From Hansschlegelia plantiphila (lineage in GTDB: Bacteria; Pseudomonadota; Alphaproteobacteria; Rhizobiales; Methylopilaceae), in NCBI RefSeq assembly GCF_027922265.1, contig NZ_BSFI01000018.1, positions 1 to 54,652 of the forward strand: a stretch of 54,652 nucleotides of DNA. Direction: 5' to 3'. Below are positions 9,650-19,641 of the stretch, in pieces. Made by a program: the position numbers and the translations under genes. The notes under the pieces were generated by a model, which ran no database searches, was not told where the DNA came from, and saw nothing but the letters and a program-made list of their open reading frames with translations. How positions within the stretch are numbered: position 1 is the stretch's first letter; the number at the start of each line of letters is the position of its first letter.

Positions 9650-10933
9650 TCAGCGGCGGGCAGGCGTCTGGGCGAGCCCGTTCAGCGCGAAATCGAAGAT
9701 GTCGAGGTTGCGCAGCAGCCCGGTCTCGGCGCGCTCCCGGTAGGACTGCGCGAGCGGGCGGGAGATCAGGAATGGCACGCGCTGCTCGGCGAGGCCGCCA
9801 TGCGAGCGCAAAGGGTGGTCGCCCAGCGCGGAGAGGTCATGGTCCTCCTGGCGGGCGCCGAGCGCGGTGGCGCGATCTGAGAAGATCGCGAAGTCGCCCT
9901 CGCGGTCCGGCGGCAGCTGGTAGCGCTCGCAGACCGTCGCCCGGTCGAGGACGAGCTCGACGCCGGGGAGCGAGCGGGCGAAGGTCATCATCGCCGCGAC
10001 GTCGCCGGGTCCGCGCAGGTGCACGCGCACGAATCCGCCAAGCGCGCCATGGTGGCGGACGAACGGATCGGCGATCGGACAGATCACCCGCACGCTGCCC
10101 GCGCCGAACGCCCCGTTGAGGGCGTCCTCGACGTAGACGACGTTCGGGCGTCCGTCCGCGCCGGACTTCCTCGCCATGCCGTGATCGGCCGTCAGCGCGA
10201 CGGTCGCCCCGAGCGCCATCAGGCGCGCGATACGAGCGTCGACGGCGGCGTGGAACGCGTTCGCCTCAGGCTCGCCCGGCTCGTATTTGTGCTGAACGTA
10301 ATCGGAGGTCGACAGATAAGTCAGCGCAGGCCGCGCGAGCTCCATGAGCCTGACGCCCGCATCGAGCGCGAAGAGCGACAGGTCGGCCGAGTACTGGTCG
10401 GGGCGGCTGCGTCCGACGAGCTCTTCCGCGCTCGCGAAGCCGAGCGGCGCAAGCGTCGCCGACTCGGGGCGCTCCGACGAAAAGGCGAACCCCTCCATCT
10501 CGTAGGCGAGCACCTTGAGGAGCTTGTCCTTCGCCGTGACGACCGCGGTCTCGACGCCGGCTCGGCTCATCGCGCCGAGGATGGTGCCGCACCGGAGCCG
10601 CCGCGCGTCGGTGACCATGATCTCCTCGCCGGTGTCCGCGTCGAGGTAGTAATTGCCGTTGATGCCGTGGATCGCGGGCGGCGCGCCGGTGACGATCGAC
10701 GTGTTGTTGGTGTTCGTGGTCGTCGGGACCGTGGCGAGGGCGGTCCCGACATAGCCCGCTTCGCGCAGCGAGGCCATCGTGGGCAGGACGCCGTCGGCGA
10801 TGCCCTTGTCGAGATATTCGGGATCGAAGCCGTCGAGGCAGATGACGACGACGGGCTGCTCTGGAGCGGCGTAGCTCCGGCCGTTCACCGTGACGGTCGT
10901 CTCGTGTCGCCGGGGGAATGGGGTCTGCGCCAT
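9650..10933 (-). CDS. phnA: phosphonoacetate hydrolase
   Basis: PhnA cleaves the C-P bond of phosphonoacetate to acetate and phosphate; it belongs to the alkaline phosphatase superfamily with a two-metal centre. Visible active-site motifs: ICLDGFD (Asp34), the nucleophile segment TNTNNTSIVTGAPPAIHG (residues ~73-90), TSDYVQHKY, TADHGM and LRSHGG. The length of 427 matches the family (~410-430). It begins a two-gene operon with the PstS-like gene and diverges from a LysR regulator, the arrangement known for inducible phosphonoacetate degradation. Confidence 0.9.
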   Translation of the reverse strand: MAQTPFPRRHETTVTVNGRSYAAPEQPVVVICLDGFDPEYLDKGIADGVLPTMASLREAGYVGTALATVPTTTNTNNTSIVTGAPPAIHGINGNYYLDADTGEEIMVTDARRLRCGTILGAMSRAGVETAVVTAKDKLLKVLAYEMEGFAFSSERPESATLAPLGFASAEELVGRSRPDQYSADLSLFALDAGVRLMELARPALTYLSTSDYVQHKYEPGEPEANAFHAAVDARIARLMALGATVALTADHGMARKSGADGRPNVVYVEDALNGAFGAGSVRVICPIADPFVRHHGALGGFVRVHLRGPGDVAAMMTFARSLPGVELVLDRATVCERYQLPPDREGDFAIFSDRATALGARQEDHDLSALGDHPLRSHGGLAEQRVPFLISRPLAQSYRERAETGLLRNLDIFDFALNGLAQTPARR

Positions 10934-11029
10934 GTCTGTTGTCCGATGCTGAGGCCGCCGGCCGGCATGAACCGCCAGCGCGCCGCGACGTCAGTACGGA
11001 AGCGCAGACGGAGATAAAATCGATAAATA

Positions 11030-11045
11030 CTCACCTCAGTGTGAG
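11030..11045. promoter_or_regulatory. inverted repeat in the phnA-lysR divergent promoter
   Basis: CTCAC-N6-GTGAG, a 16-bp dyad containing the LysR-type T-N11-A spacing, inside the 167-bp gap between phnA and the regulator gene. Just upstream (11015-11025) is ATAAAATCGATA, a half-match to the AT-rich operator seen at sulfur operons. The dyad is a candidate LysR operator by position only. Confidence 0.4.
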
Positions 11046-11100
11046 AAAAATTCCGTATCAGATGGCGGTGCGCAGGGCGCCGTCACGACGGGGGTGGGGC

Positions 11101-12000
11101 TTGAAGGAACGCGAATTGCCGCTGACGGCGTTGCGCGCCTTCGCGGTCGCGGCGCGCTCACGAAATCTCGCGGCGGCGGCCGACCAGCTCGGCGTCACGC
11201 ATGGCGCCGTGAGCAAGCAGATCGCGACGCTGGAGGCGCGGCTCGGCCAGAGCCTCTTCGTCCGACACAGGCGCAGCCTGGAGCTGACGCCTTACGGGCG
11301 CGTGCTCGCCGAGCGGGTGAGCGAAGCGATGAGGGATATCGCAGCGGCCTGCGACTACGTTCGCCGCGACCGCTCGCGACGGGCCATCTCGGTCGAGGCC
11401 CCCGCCACCTTCGCCATGTACTTCCTGCTGCCGCGCATCAAGGCGTTCGAGGCGCTGCATCCCTCCGTGTCGGTCTGGATCTCGACGCGCGTCACGGGTC
11501 AGCCGGCCGACCTGCTAAACCATGACGTCGTGATCAGCCGCGGGCCGCTCGAACATGGCCTCGCGAGGACCGGCCGGCCGCGGCTGCTGTTCACGGAGAG
11601 CCTGACGCCGGTCGGAGCGATCCCCTTGCTCCGCAGAATGCCGGTGCGGCGGCCGAAGGACGTCGCCGGGCACGCCACCATCGCGTCGGCCAGCCGGCCG
11701 GGCGAGTGGGAGGATTGGTTCGCCCGCGCAGAGCTGGGCAAGCCCATGATCGAAGGGGGACACCGCTTCGATCACCTCAATGTCGCGCTGCATGCGGTTC
11801 GCGACGGACTCGGCCTGACGATCGCGCCGCTGCAGTTCTTCAACGACGCGACCCGCCCGTATGGCCTGCGCTGCCCGCTCCCCCGGATCGTCATCCCCGG
11901 GCGCTCCTACTTCGCGCAGTCGACGCACAAACCCGGGACCGCGGACGCGGAGACGTTCATGACGTGGCTGCAGGATCTCTGTGAGGCCGACGACGCGTAA
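11101..12000 (+). CDS. LysR family transcriptional regulator (GcvA-like), probably phosphonoacetate-responsive
   Basis: N-terminal winged helix-turn-helix ALRAFAVAARSRNLAAAADQ followed by GAVSKQIATLEARLGQ, then a LysR substrate-binding domain. The TTG at 11101 gives a 299-residue protein with the canonical N-terminus (KERELPLTALRAF) and a G-rich ribosome-binding region; ATG 11062 (312 residues) is the alternative. Divergence from phnA suggests it activates phnA and the PstS-like gene. The effector is not known from sequence. Confidence 0.85.
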   Translation: MKERELPLTALRAFAVAARSRNLAAAADQLGVTHGAVSKQIATLEARLGQSLFVRHRRSLELTPYGRVLAERVSEAMRDIAAACDYVRRDRSRRAISVEAPATFAMYFLLPRIKAFEALHPSVSVWISTRVTGQPADLLNHDVVISRGPLEHGLARTGRPRLLFTESLTPVGAIPLLRRMPVRRPKDVAGHATIASASRPGEWEDWFARAELGKPMIEGGHRFDHLNVALHAVRDGLGLTIAPLQFFNDATRPYGLRCPLPRIVIPGRSYFAQSTHKPGTADAETFMTWLQDLCEADDA

Positions 12001-12181
12001 TCGTCGCCCCGGCGGCGGCCGCGGAAGGAACATCGCCCGCTAGCGACCTCGGCAACGGCAGTTCGCGCCAATAACGTCGAACGCCGCCGCTGACCAAGCG
12101 CGCGCGTCGACGCGGGACCCTTAAAGCGGCCGAGCCGGAAAGCGCCAGCGCGTCGTCACAGTCTATACGTCGCGAGCACGG

Positions 12182-12361
12182 CTAACGGAGCTTGGCGATC
12201 CCGACGCCGTCAAGTCTCGCGCGGTCCTTGATGGATTCCTCGCTGCGGGTCATCGCCTTCGAAATTGCCTTCAGCGCCATGCCTTTCTTCGCGAGCGCCT
12301 TGAGCTTCTCAAGTTCCTCGTCTGTCCAGGGTTGGCGATGCCGTTCAAATCGCTCTGTCAC
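12182..12361 (-). CDS. small SANT/Myb-like helix-turn-helix protein
   Basis: 59 residues from a GTG start with AAGGAG 6 nt upstream. The open frame extends further upstream, but that part is low-complexity and lacks a site. The body WTDEELEKLKALAKKGMALK, then AISKAMTRSEESIKDRA, is a SANT/GcrA-like three-helix DNA-binding pattern. No partner genes are adjacent. The function is unknown; a small transcription factor is likely. Confidence 0.7.
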   Translation of the reverse strand: MTERFERHRQPWTDEELEKLKALAKKGMALKAISKAMTRSEESIKDRARLDGVGIAKLR

Positions 12362-12509
12362 AATCTGCTCCTTCTCTGCCGGGAGATTGCCGGCGTTCGC
12401 GCCATCCAATAGCGGCATTGTCACGGGAACCGGGGGACCTCTGCCTGACGGCAGAGGCCGGGAACCCGGATCAAGCTGCGGTGGCGTCGGCCCATGTCTG
12501 GTGAGCTCC

Positions 12510-12844
12510 GGCATTTCGCCGCCGCTGGATCAAGAGGTCAAGCACTTCGCCTTCGCTGTCGACAGCACGCCAGAGCCACAGCCGCTCGCCGCCGATGCGA
12601 ACAGCCATCTCGTCGAGACGCCACTGCGATGACGGGCGAGGCAGGCGTCGTCGAAGCTCCCGGGCAAAGGCCGGGCCGCACTTCGTTACCCACCGCCTGA
12701 TTGTCTCGTAGGATACGTCGACGCCCCGTTCGGCGAGCAGATCCTCGACGTCTCTGAAGCTCAGCGTGAACCTCAGATACAGCAGACCCCATGCTTGATC
12801 ACGGCGGGAGGGAAGCGATGACGAGCGTAGGAGATCGCGGTCAT
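12510..12844 (-). pseudogene. IS6-family transposase remnant
   Basis: From ATG 12844 the minus strand reads RHRFPPAVIKHG, then a single frameshift near 12785. It continues YLRFTLSFRDVEDLLAERG, then YETIRRWVTKCGPAFA, the start of IS6-family DDE transposases. The first and second catalytic Asp are present (WRLDEM, AVDSEGEVLD). The C-terminal third with the catalytic Glu is missing. No terminal repeats were identified. It is evidence of past insertion in the island. From 12845 to 13027 nothing else is recognised. Confidence 0.75.
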
Positions 12845-13027
12845 TTACGACCGTACCGCGGCAGCTGGACGTGAACGTGACAATGCCATGCGTTTGCCCT
12901 CGAGATCTTTGAGCGTGGCGATGCCGCCGCTCGCTGCGAAGGCGACCTGTTATCTGTCATGGGACCACCTGAGGGCGCCGATGCCGAATAGAGCGTCAGG
13001 ATCCAACCCACCGCCCATTATGCTATA

Positions 13028-13060
13028 AAATCGATAGTTTATATCTAATAATGATTGACG
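13028..13060 (+). promoter_or_regulatory. sulfur-type operator and -35 box upstream of groESL
   Basis: AAATC-GATA-GTTTA at 13028-13041 (8 of 10 positions of AAATC-N4-GATTT), exactly 13 nt before TTGACG at 13055-13060. A CATCGT element follows at a 17-nt spacing. The geometry matches the sites before the sulfur operons. It lies ~370 bp upstream of groES; the leader between (13084-13428) shows no gene I recognise. No CIRCE element was seen. Confidence 0.5.
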
Positions 13061-13428
13061 GGCGTTTGAAGCGGTCGCATCGTTGGGGCGTTGCAGGTCT
13101 TTATCCAACCCGTCGCGAATCCAGACCAAATGGTTTGCGCCTTCGCAGGCGGTCTGAGCCCCGCGACGGACGCGGGTGTTTCGCAAGGCTTCATCGGGCA
13201 TTCGAAATGGCTGTTCTGTCCTCGACCGCCCTGACCTCTCGTTCGCCCCAGCGCTTCGCGGCGGCAGGGCGATGTCGAAGCTGACAGTCCAGTTGCCGCC
13301 ACGCCGCAACGGCTGACGCTCCCTCGCTGAAGAGTTCAATCGGTCCGGCAGGCCCCGCGCCTTTGCGTCGGCGCGTCCAACGGCCGGCGACCTTCAGCTT
13401 CGAAACTCCAAAAACAAGGACAGCATTC

Positions 13429-15410
<1,982 letters not shown>

Positions 15411-15414
15411 CGAA

Positions 15415-15447
15415 CTTGGGCGGGCGTGCCGACGCCGCCCGCCCAAG
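15415..15447 (+). terminator. strong hairpin after groEL
   Basis: CTTGGGCGGGCG (15415-15426) pairs perfectly with CGCCCGCCCAAG (15436-15447) across a 9-nt loop. A run of six T follows 14 nt later (15462-15467), so it is either a weak intrinsic terminator or an attenuator before the next gene. Confidence 0.5.
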
Positions 15448-15505
15448 CTCGTCCTCCCGCCCTTTTTTGCTCGCTCGCAAGTTCTCCACCGGAAGGGCGC
15501 ATGCC

Positions 15506-15901
15506 ATGAGCACTACCATCGTCTCGAGGCCAGGCTTGGACATCGATTCCCCACAGCAGGCGCGTCGCCACCTGGCGCGCGACCGGCTTTCTCTGCCCGA
15601 GACGATCGCGCAGTCCATTGGCACGGTGGCTCCATCGGGGACGCCGGCGCTCGTCATCCCCGGGCGGCTCAGGGCGTGGCACGGCGCGATCAGCCTTGTC
15701 ACCATCCTACTGTTGCTGGTTCCGCTCGCCGGCAGCCTCTACCCTGTCCCGGCATGGCCGTTCTCGGCGCTGCCATACGTCTTCCTCGGGCTGCTGGCGC
15801 TCGGCGTCTCTTGGTTCCTGATCCTGAAGGCGCGCGCGCCTGAGCAGCTCCAGGCGCTCGAGGCCGATCTGCTGGGCGCCGGCGAAGCTGGGGGCGCATG
15901 A
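15506..15901 (+). CDS. collapsed APC-family permease (N-terminus joined to last two membrane segments)
   Basis: 131 residues. Residues ~30-60 (LSLPETIAQSIGTVAPSGTP) match the start of APC-type amino acid permeases. Then LRAWHGAISLVTILLLLVPL, followed by two hydrophobic segments, matches the extreme C-terminus of such permeases. The ~350 residues in between are missing but the frame is intact, with GGAAGG before the ATG. The full-length relative at 31266 starts with LSYPEVLAQSVSVIAPSTVP. It overlaps the hydrolase start (ATGA), so it is translationally coupled. It could be a deletion relic kept open or a small membrane protein. Confidence 0.6.
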   Translation: MSTTIVSRPGLDIDSPQQARRHLARDRLSLPETIAQSIGTVAPSGTPALVIPGRLRAWHGAISLVTILLLLVPLAGSLYPVPAWPFSALPYVFLGLLALGVSWFLILKARAPEQLQALEADLLGAGEAGGA

Positions 15902-16758
15902 TGAGCGGTTCCGTCGCCAGGCATGACAGCCGGTTCGTCACGCTGCCCAACGGGTTGTTGCATCACTACGCGACGGTCGGCGACCGCGGACCGAAAATCG
16001 TCCTGCTGCACGGCTACGCCGACAGCTGGCGCAGCTTCGAGCCGCTGTTCAAGGTCCTCGGTCGGGACGCCCAGCTGTTCGCTCTCGACCAGCGCGGCCA
16101 CGGCCATACCGAACCGGGCGGACGCTACGCGATGGCGGATCTCGCCCAGGACGCGATCGACTTCATCGCGACGGTCGCTCGGGAGCCCGTCCACCTCGTC
16201 GGCCACTCGTTGGGAGCGATCGTCGCGCAGCGCGCCGCCGAGCGCCGGCCCGACCTGCTCCGGAGCCTGACAATCATCGGCGGCGCACGCAGCGCCGCCG
16301 CCCATCCGGGGCTGGCGGCGCTGCGTGTCCAAATCGGCGATTTCGGTGACGCCATTCCGCCGGACTTCATCAAGGCGTTCCAAGAGAGCACCGTCAGCGC
16401 GCCGCTCCGCCCGAGCCGGCTCGCGGCGATCGTCAAGGAGAGCCGGAAGTTGCGGCCCGAGACCTGGCGGAACGCGCTCGAGGCTCTTCTTAACGAGCCG
16501 CGGGCTAGAAAGGCGTTAGAGATCCGCGTTCCCGCGCTTTCATTGTGGGGCGTCGAGGACGGCGTGTTCCACAAGGGTGAGCAGGTCGCGCTTTCGCGCG
16601 CGATCCCGCATCTGGAGACCATCCACTACGCTGGACTCGGCCATGCGCCACATTGGGAGGCGCCCGACCGCGTCGCCCGGGACATCCGCAGCTTTGCCTT
16701 GGCCGTCGCTCCGGGGCGGCTTCGGGAGATTAATCGTGAGCGTCCGCACGCTTGGTAG
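15898..16758 (+). CDS. alpha/beta hydrolase
   Basis: 286 residues of the alpha/beta-hydrolase fold. Motifs: oxyanion region IVLLHGYADSW, DQRGHGHTEP, and the nucleophile elbow VGHSLGA (Ser104). The likely acid is Asp221 (LWGVEDGVF) and the likely base is His249 (GLGHAPHWEAP). The substrate is unknown; esters or C-C bonds are typical for this group. It overlaps the preceding small permease-like gene by 4 bp and is the last gene of the groESL unit. Confidence 0.85.
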   Translation: MMSGSVARHDSRFVTLPNGLLHHYATVGDRGPKIVLLHGYADSWRSFEPLFKVLGRDAQLFALDQRGHGHTEPGGRYAMADLAQDAIDFIATVAREPVHLVGHSLGAIVAQRAAERRPDLLRSLTIIGGARSAAAHPGLAALRVQIGDFGDAIPPDFIKAFQESTVSAPLRPSRLAAIVKESRKLRPETWRNALEALLNEPRARKALEIRVPALSLWGVEDGVFHKGEQVALSRAIPHLETIHYAGLGHAPHWEAPDRVARDIRSFALAVAPGRLREINRERPHAW

Positions 16759-16862
16759 GACCAATGTCGGCTGGACCCTCCGGGGACCGTCCGACCCCAT
16801 GCTCCGACCAAGCGCCTATGCTCATCGATTAATCCAAGCCAGCGAAACCCATTAATTATAGA

Positions 16863-16895
16863 AAATCTATAGATTTGATGATTTTAAGATTGACG
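16863..16895 (+). promoter_or_regulatory. AT-rich palindromic operator and -35 box, NtaA/Ssu operon
   Basis: AAATC-TATA-GATTT is a perfect 14-bp palindrome at 16863-16876. Exactly 13 nt later comes TTGACG (16890-16895), with CACGAT 17 nt further on as a weak -10. The same architecture recurs at 13028, 24271, 40837 and 46936. Confidence 0.65.
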
Positions 16896-16949
16896 CGTTT
16901 CGTTTCTGGCATCACGATCGAGAAGTTCTCCGGCGGTTCCGGCCTGAGC

Positions 16950-16994
16950 GCGGGTTTGGAAAGAGCGGCTTGCCCCGCATCATCAAAGGCTAAA
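16950..16994 (+). ncRNA. SAM-II-like riboswitch candidate, leader copy 1
   Basis: Stem GCGGG (16950-16954) with CCCGC (16974-16978). A loop segment TTTGG (16955-16959) can pair with TCAAA (16983-16987) to form an H-type pseudoknot. The stem is followed by GCTAAA (16989-16994). The order stem, GGCTTGC in the loop, pseudoknot, GCTAAA resembles SAM-II as I remember it. A second leader at 24354 keeps the same pairings with different bases. Low-sequence, structure-based call; needs a covariance search. Confidence 0.4.
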
Positions 16995-17058
16995 GCGCCA
17001 CGATGCGTGCCGAAACGCTCGCGAGAGTTTTTTTAAAAATGTGTGGGTTCTCGTCGCT

Positions 17059-17170
17059 ATGAACGGCGCTTGCGTCATCAAAGTCTCCGGCCGGCCTCGT
17101 CGTCCCTGATGCCGGCGGCGTTCGCTTCTTCGCGGCCATCGGCGAAGCATTTTAGCTCGACGGGCAGATC
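17059..17170 (+). pseudogene. broken copy of the small leader protein at 24588
   Basis: From ATG 17059 the translation MNGACVIKVSGRP, then after a frameshift GLVVPDAGGVRFFAAIGEAF and a stop codon, parallels MNRACVLEFLGRP and the following residues of the intact gene at 24588. Both follow the same pseudoknotted leader. The right end is approximate. Confidence 0.6.
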
Positions 17171-17279
17171 TTCCGTTCGGCCGCCCACGCCGGCTCTGCC
17201 GTTCGGTCCGCCTTCGCCGCTGCTGGGCACGCTGACGCCATCAGCTCCCGCTATCGCAAGCGGCCTGTCGTTTGCGGCG

Positions 17280-17453
17280 CTCCGCGGACTGACGCGCTGG
17301 GCCACGATCGCAGGCCTCGTGGTCGGCGGCCTGTTCGCAGCCCCGTTCACAGCGCTGCTCGTGAAGAAGCTGTCGGCTCGCACGCTGATGGTCACTGTCG
17401 GGCTGCTGATCGCCTCCCTCAGCGTCTTCAATCTCTCTAAGGTCATCCTGTGA
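17280..17453 (+). pseudogene. TauE/SafE-type exporter remnant (C-terminal end)
   Basis: The last ~55 codons read GLVVGGLFAAPFTALLVKKL, then SARTLMVTVGLLIASLS, the final two membrane segments of TauE/SafE (TSUP) sulfite/sulfonate exporters. Upstream in the same frame the sequence is low-complexity and not exporter-like, so the gene is a fragment. Its TGA overlaps the GTG start of the monooxygenase, so a complete exporter gene may once have preceded it. Confidence 0.5.
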
Positions 17454-18814
17454 GCCCAGTTCCGACGAGGCGCCTCGACAGACTGAAGCTCGGAGCCTTC
17501 CATTACGTCTCTGGCCATCACGTGGCGGCCTGGCGCCATCCTCTCGCCTCGGTCGACGATAGCTTGCGCGACTACGTGGCGTTCGCCCGCACGGCAGAGG
17601 CGGCAAAATTCGACGCCGTCTTCCTGGCCGACAGCGTTGGTATACGGCTCAACCTTCCCGCCTCTGTCAGCCGCAACCCGCATAGCGGCGTCACGCCGTT
17701 CGAGCCGCTGACGCTGCTCTCGGCGATTGCGGGACATACGAGCCGCATCGGACTCGTGGCGACGGCCTCCACCAGCTTCAGCGACCCCTACAATCTGGCT
17801 CGGCAGTTCGCCTCGCTTGACCGGCTGAGTGCGGGCCGTGCGGGGTGGAACCTCGTCACCACGCAGGAGCCGGAGGTCGCTCTCAATTTTGGCCACGCTG
17901 CGCCAGTGCCGCATGCCAAGCGCTACGAGCGCGCGGAAGAGTTCGCCGACGTCGTGCTCGGCCTTTGGGACAGTTTTGAGGACGACGCCTTCCTGCGCGA
18001 TCGGGTCAGCGGCAAATATTATGATCCGAGGAAGCTGCACCAGCTCAACCATCATGGGGAGCATTTTCAGGTCCGCGGACCCCTCAACGCCCCGCGCCCC
18101 CCGCAGGGCCGACCGGTCGTGATCCAGGCGGGCTCGTCCGAGCCCGGCAAGGAGCTCGCTGCACGAACGGCCGAAGTCATTTTCACCGCCCAGCAGACGC
18201 TAGAGGAGGCGACATCCTTCTACGCCGACGTGAAGGGCCGGCTTGCGAAATACGGGCGTTCGCCCGACGACCTCAAGATCATGCCGGGGGCCTTCATCGT
18301 GACGGCCCGTACGGAAGCAGAAGCCCAGGAGAAGTTTGAGGAACTGCAGGGCTTGGTGCAGCCCGAGGTCGGCCTCGAGCTTCTGCGCACTCATCTCGGG
18401 GTCGACCTCTCCGGGCATCCGCTCGACGGTCCTCTGCCTCCTTTGCCCGAAATCGCGGGCGGGAAGAGCCGGCAGGCGTTGGTCGCCGACCTCGCGCAGC
18501 GCGAAAACCTGTCAATCCGCGAGCTTTATCTACGCATTGCCGGGGCGCGTGGTCATTGGCAGCTCGTCGGCAGCGGCGAGCAGATCGCCGATCAGCTGGA
18601 GGAGCGCTTTCTTAATTACGGCGCTGACGGCTTCAATTTGATGTCGCCGATCCTTCCGGGCGGGCTCACCGACTTCATCGACTTCGTGCTGCCAGAGCTG
18701 CGCCGGCGCGGCCTGTTCCGCACGGAATACGAGGGTCGGACGCTGCGCGAAAACCTCGGCCTTTCGCGGCCGGAGAACCGGCACGTCGCCCGCCGCTCTG
18801 TCGCGGCCGAGTGA
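17450..18814 (+). CDS. FMN-dependent LLM monooxygenase, NtaA/SnaA/DmoA group
   Basis: 454 residues of the luciferase-like monooxygenase fold in the long NtaA/SnaA/DszA/DmoA branch. Visible features: KLGAFHYVSGHHVAAWRHP at the start, DAVFLADSVG, FEPLTLLSAIAGHTSRIGL, SAGRAGWNLVTTQEPEVALN and VVIQAGSSEPGKELAARTAE. Members use FMNH2 and O2 to oxidise nitrilotriacetate, dimethyl sulfide, sulfones and related compounds. The GTG start overlaps the TauE remnant stop. First intact gene of an operon with an Ssu-type transporter and SsuD, so an organosulfur substrate is likely. No flavin reductase is encoded nearby. Confidence 0.88.
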   Translation: MSPVPTRRLDRLKLGAFHYVSGHHVAAWRHPLASVDDSLRDYVAFARTAEAAKFDAVFLADSVGIRLNLPASVSRNPHSGVTPFEPLTLLSAIAGHTSRIGLVATASTSFSDPYNLARQFASLDRLSAGRAGWNLVTTQEPEVALNFGHAAPVPHAKRYERAEEFADVVLGLWDSFEDDAFLRDRVSGKYYDPRKLHQLNHHGEHFQVRGPLNAPRPPQGRPVVIQAGSSEPGKELAARTAEVIFTAQQTLEEATSFYADVKGRLAKYGRSPDDLKIMPGAFIVTARTEAEAQEKFEELQGLVQPEVGLELLRTHLGVDLSGHPLDGPLPPLPEIAGGKSRQALVADLAQRENLSIRELYLRIAGARGHWQLVGSGEQIADQLEERFLNYGADGFNLMSPILPGGLTDFIDFVLPELRRRGLFRTEYEGRTLRENLGLSRPENRHVARRSVAAE

Positions 18815-18848
18815 TCGTGGCTTTTCCTCGCTATCCGCTAAGATCCCG

Positions 18849-19640
18849 ATGACCGCCGGCCCGCTCTCCATCGATGACGTCTCGAAGACATATGCTGGCG
18901 CGCGACCCAACGGCGCCGTGCGCGCGCTGTCCCGCGTCAGCCTCGACATTGGCGAGGGCGAATTCCTCTCGATCATCGGCCCGTCCGGATGCGGGAAGAC
19001 GACGCTGCTCAACATGATCGCCGGCTTCGTGACGCCGTCGACCGGCGTCGTCCGGCGGGGGGCGGTCGCGATCGCTGGCCCTGGCCCCGACCGAACGATG
19101 ATGTTCCAGGACTACGCGCTGTTTCCCTGGCTCACCGTCGCCGACAACATCGCCTTCGGTCTGCGCGCAAAAGGTCTGTCCCGACGTGAGCGCGAGACCG
19201 CAGTCGCGCGTTTCGTTGACCTCGCCCGCCTGAAGGGCTTCGAAGACCGGTTGCCGCACGAGCTCTCTGGCGGCATGCGCCAGCGCGTCAGCGTCGCCCG
19301 CGCGCTCGCCCCGGACCCTGACATCGTCCTCATGGACGAGCCTTTTGCCGCCCTCGACTCGCTCACCCGGGACGCGCTGCAGGAGGAATTGCTCGCGATC
19401 TGGGAACGTTCGGGAAAGACCTTCGTCCTCGTCACCCACAATATCGAGGAAGCCCTGTTCCTCAGCGACCGGGTGGTCGTGATGGCGCCTCGACCTGGAC
19501 GCATCCAGACGATCGTAGAAATTCCTCTGCCTCGTCCACGTTCGCCCGACCTACGCACGCGCGATCCCGTGTTCATGGCGCTGAAGCAGCGCCTCTTCGA
19601 CCTTCTGCACGACGCCCCGCAACCTTCGGAAGGGCGCTGA
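18849..19640 (+). CDS. ssuB: ABC transporter ATP-binding protein, SsuB/TauB type
   Basis: 263 residues. Walker A GPSGCGKT at ~44-51, signature LSGGMRQRVSVARAL, Walker B IVLMDEPFAALD and switch His in VTHNIEEALFLS. It powers import of sulfonates or similar with the permease starting 1 nt after its stop. The closest sense is SsuB/TauB/nitrate-type importers; substrate choice comes from the neighbouring monooxygenases. Confidence 0.88.
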   Translation: MTAGPLSIDDVSKTYAGARPNGAVRALSRVSLDIGEGEFLSIIGPSGCGKTTLLNMIAGFVTPSTGVVRRGAVAIAGPGPDRTMMFQDYALFPWLTVADNIAFGLRAKGLSRRERETAVARFVDLARLKGFEDRLPHELSGGMRQRVSVARALAPDPDIVLMDEPFAALDSLTRDALQEELLAIWERSGKTFVLVTHNIEEALFLSDRVVVMAPRPGRIQTIVEIPLPRPRSPDLRTRDPVFMALKQRLFDLLHDAPQPSEGR

Positions 19641-19641
19641 G

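Noticed and set aside
13061..13428. CIRCE/HrcA element upstream of groESL
   Set aside because: No TTAGCACTC-N9-GAGTGCTAA-like repeat present.
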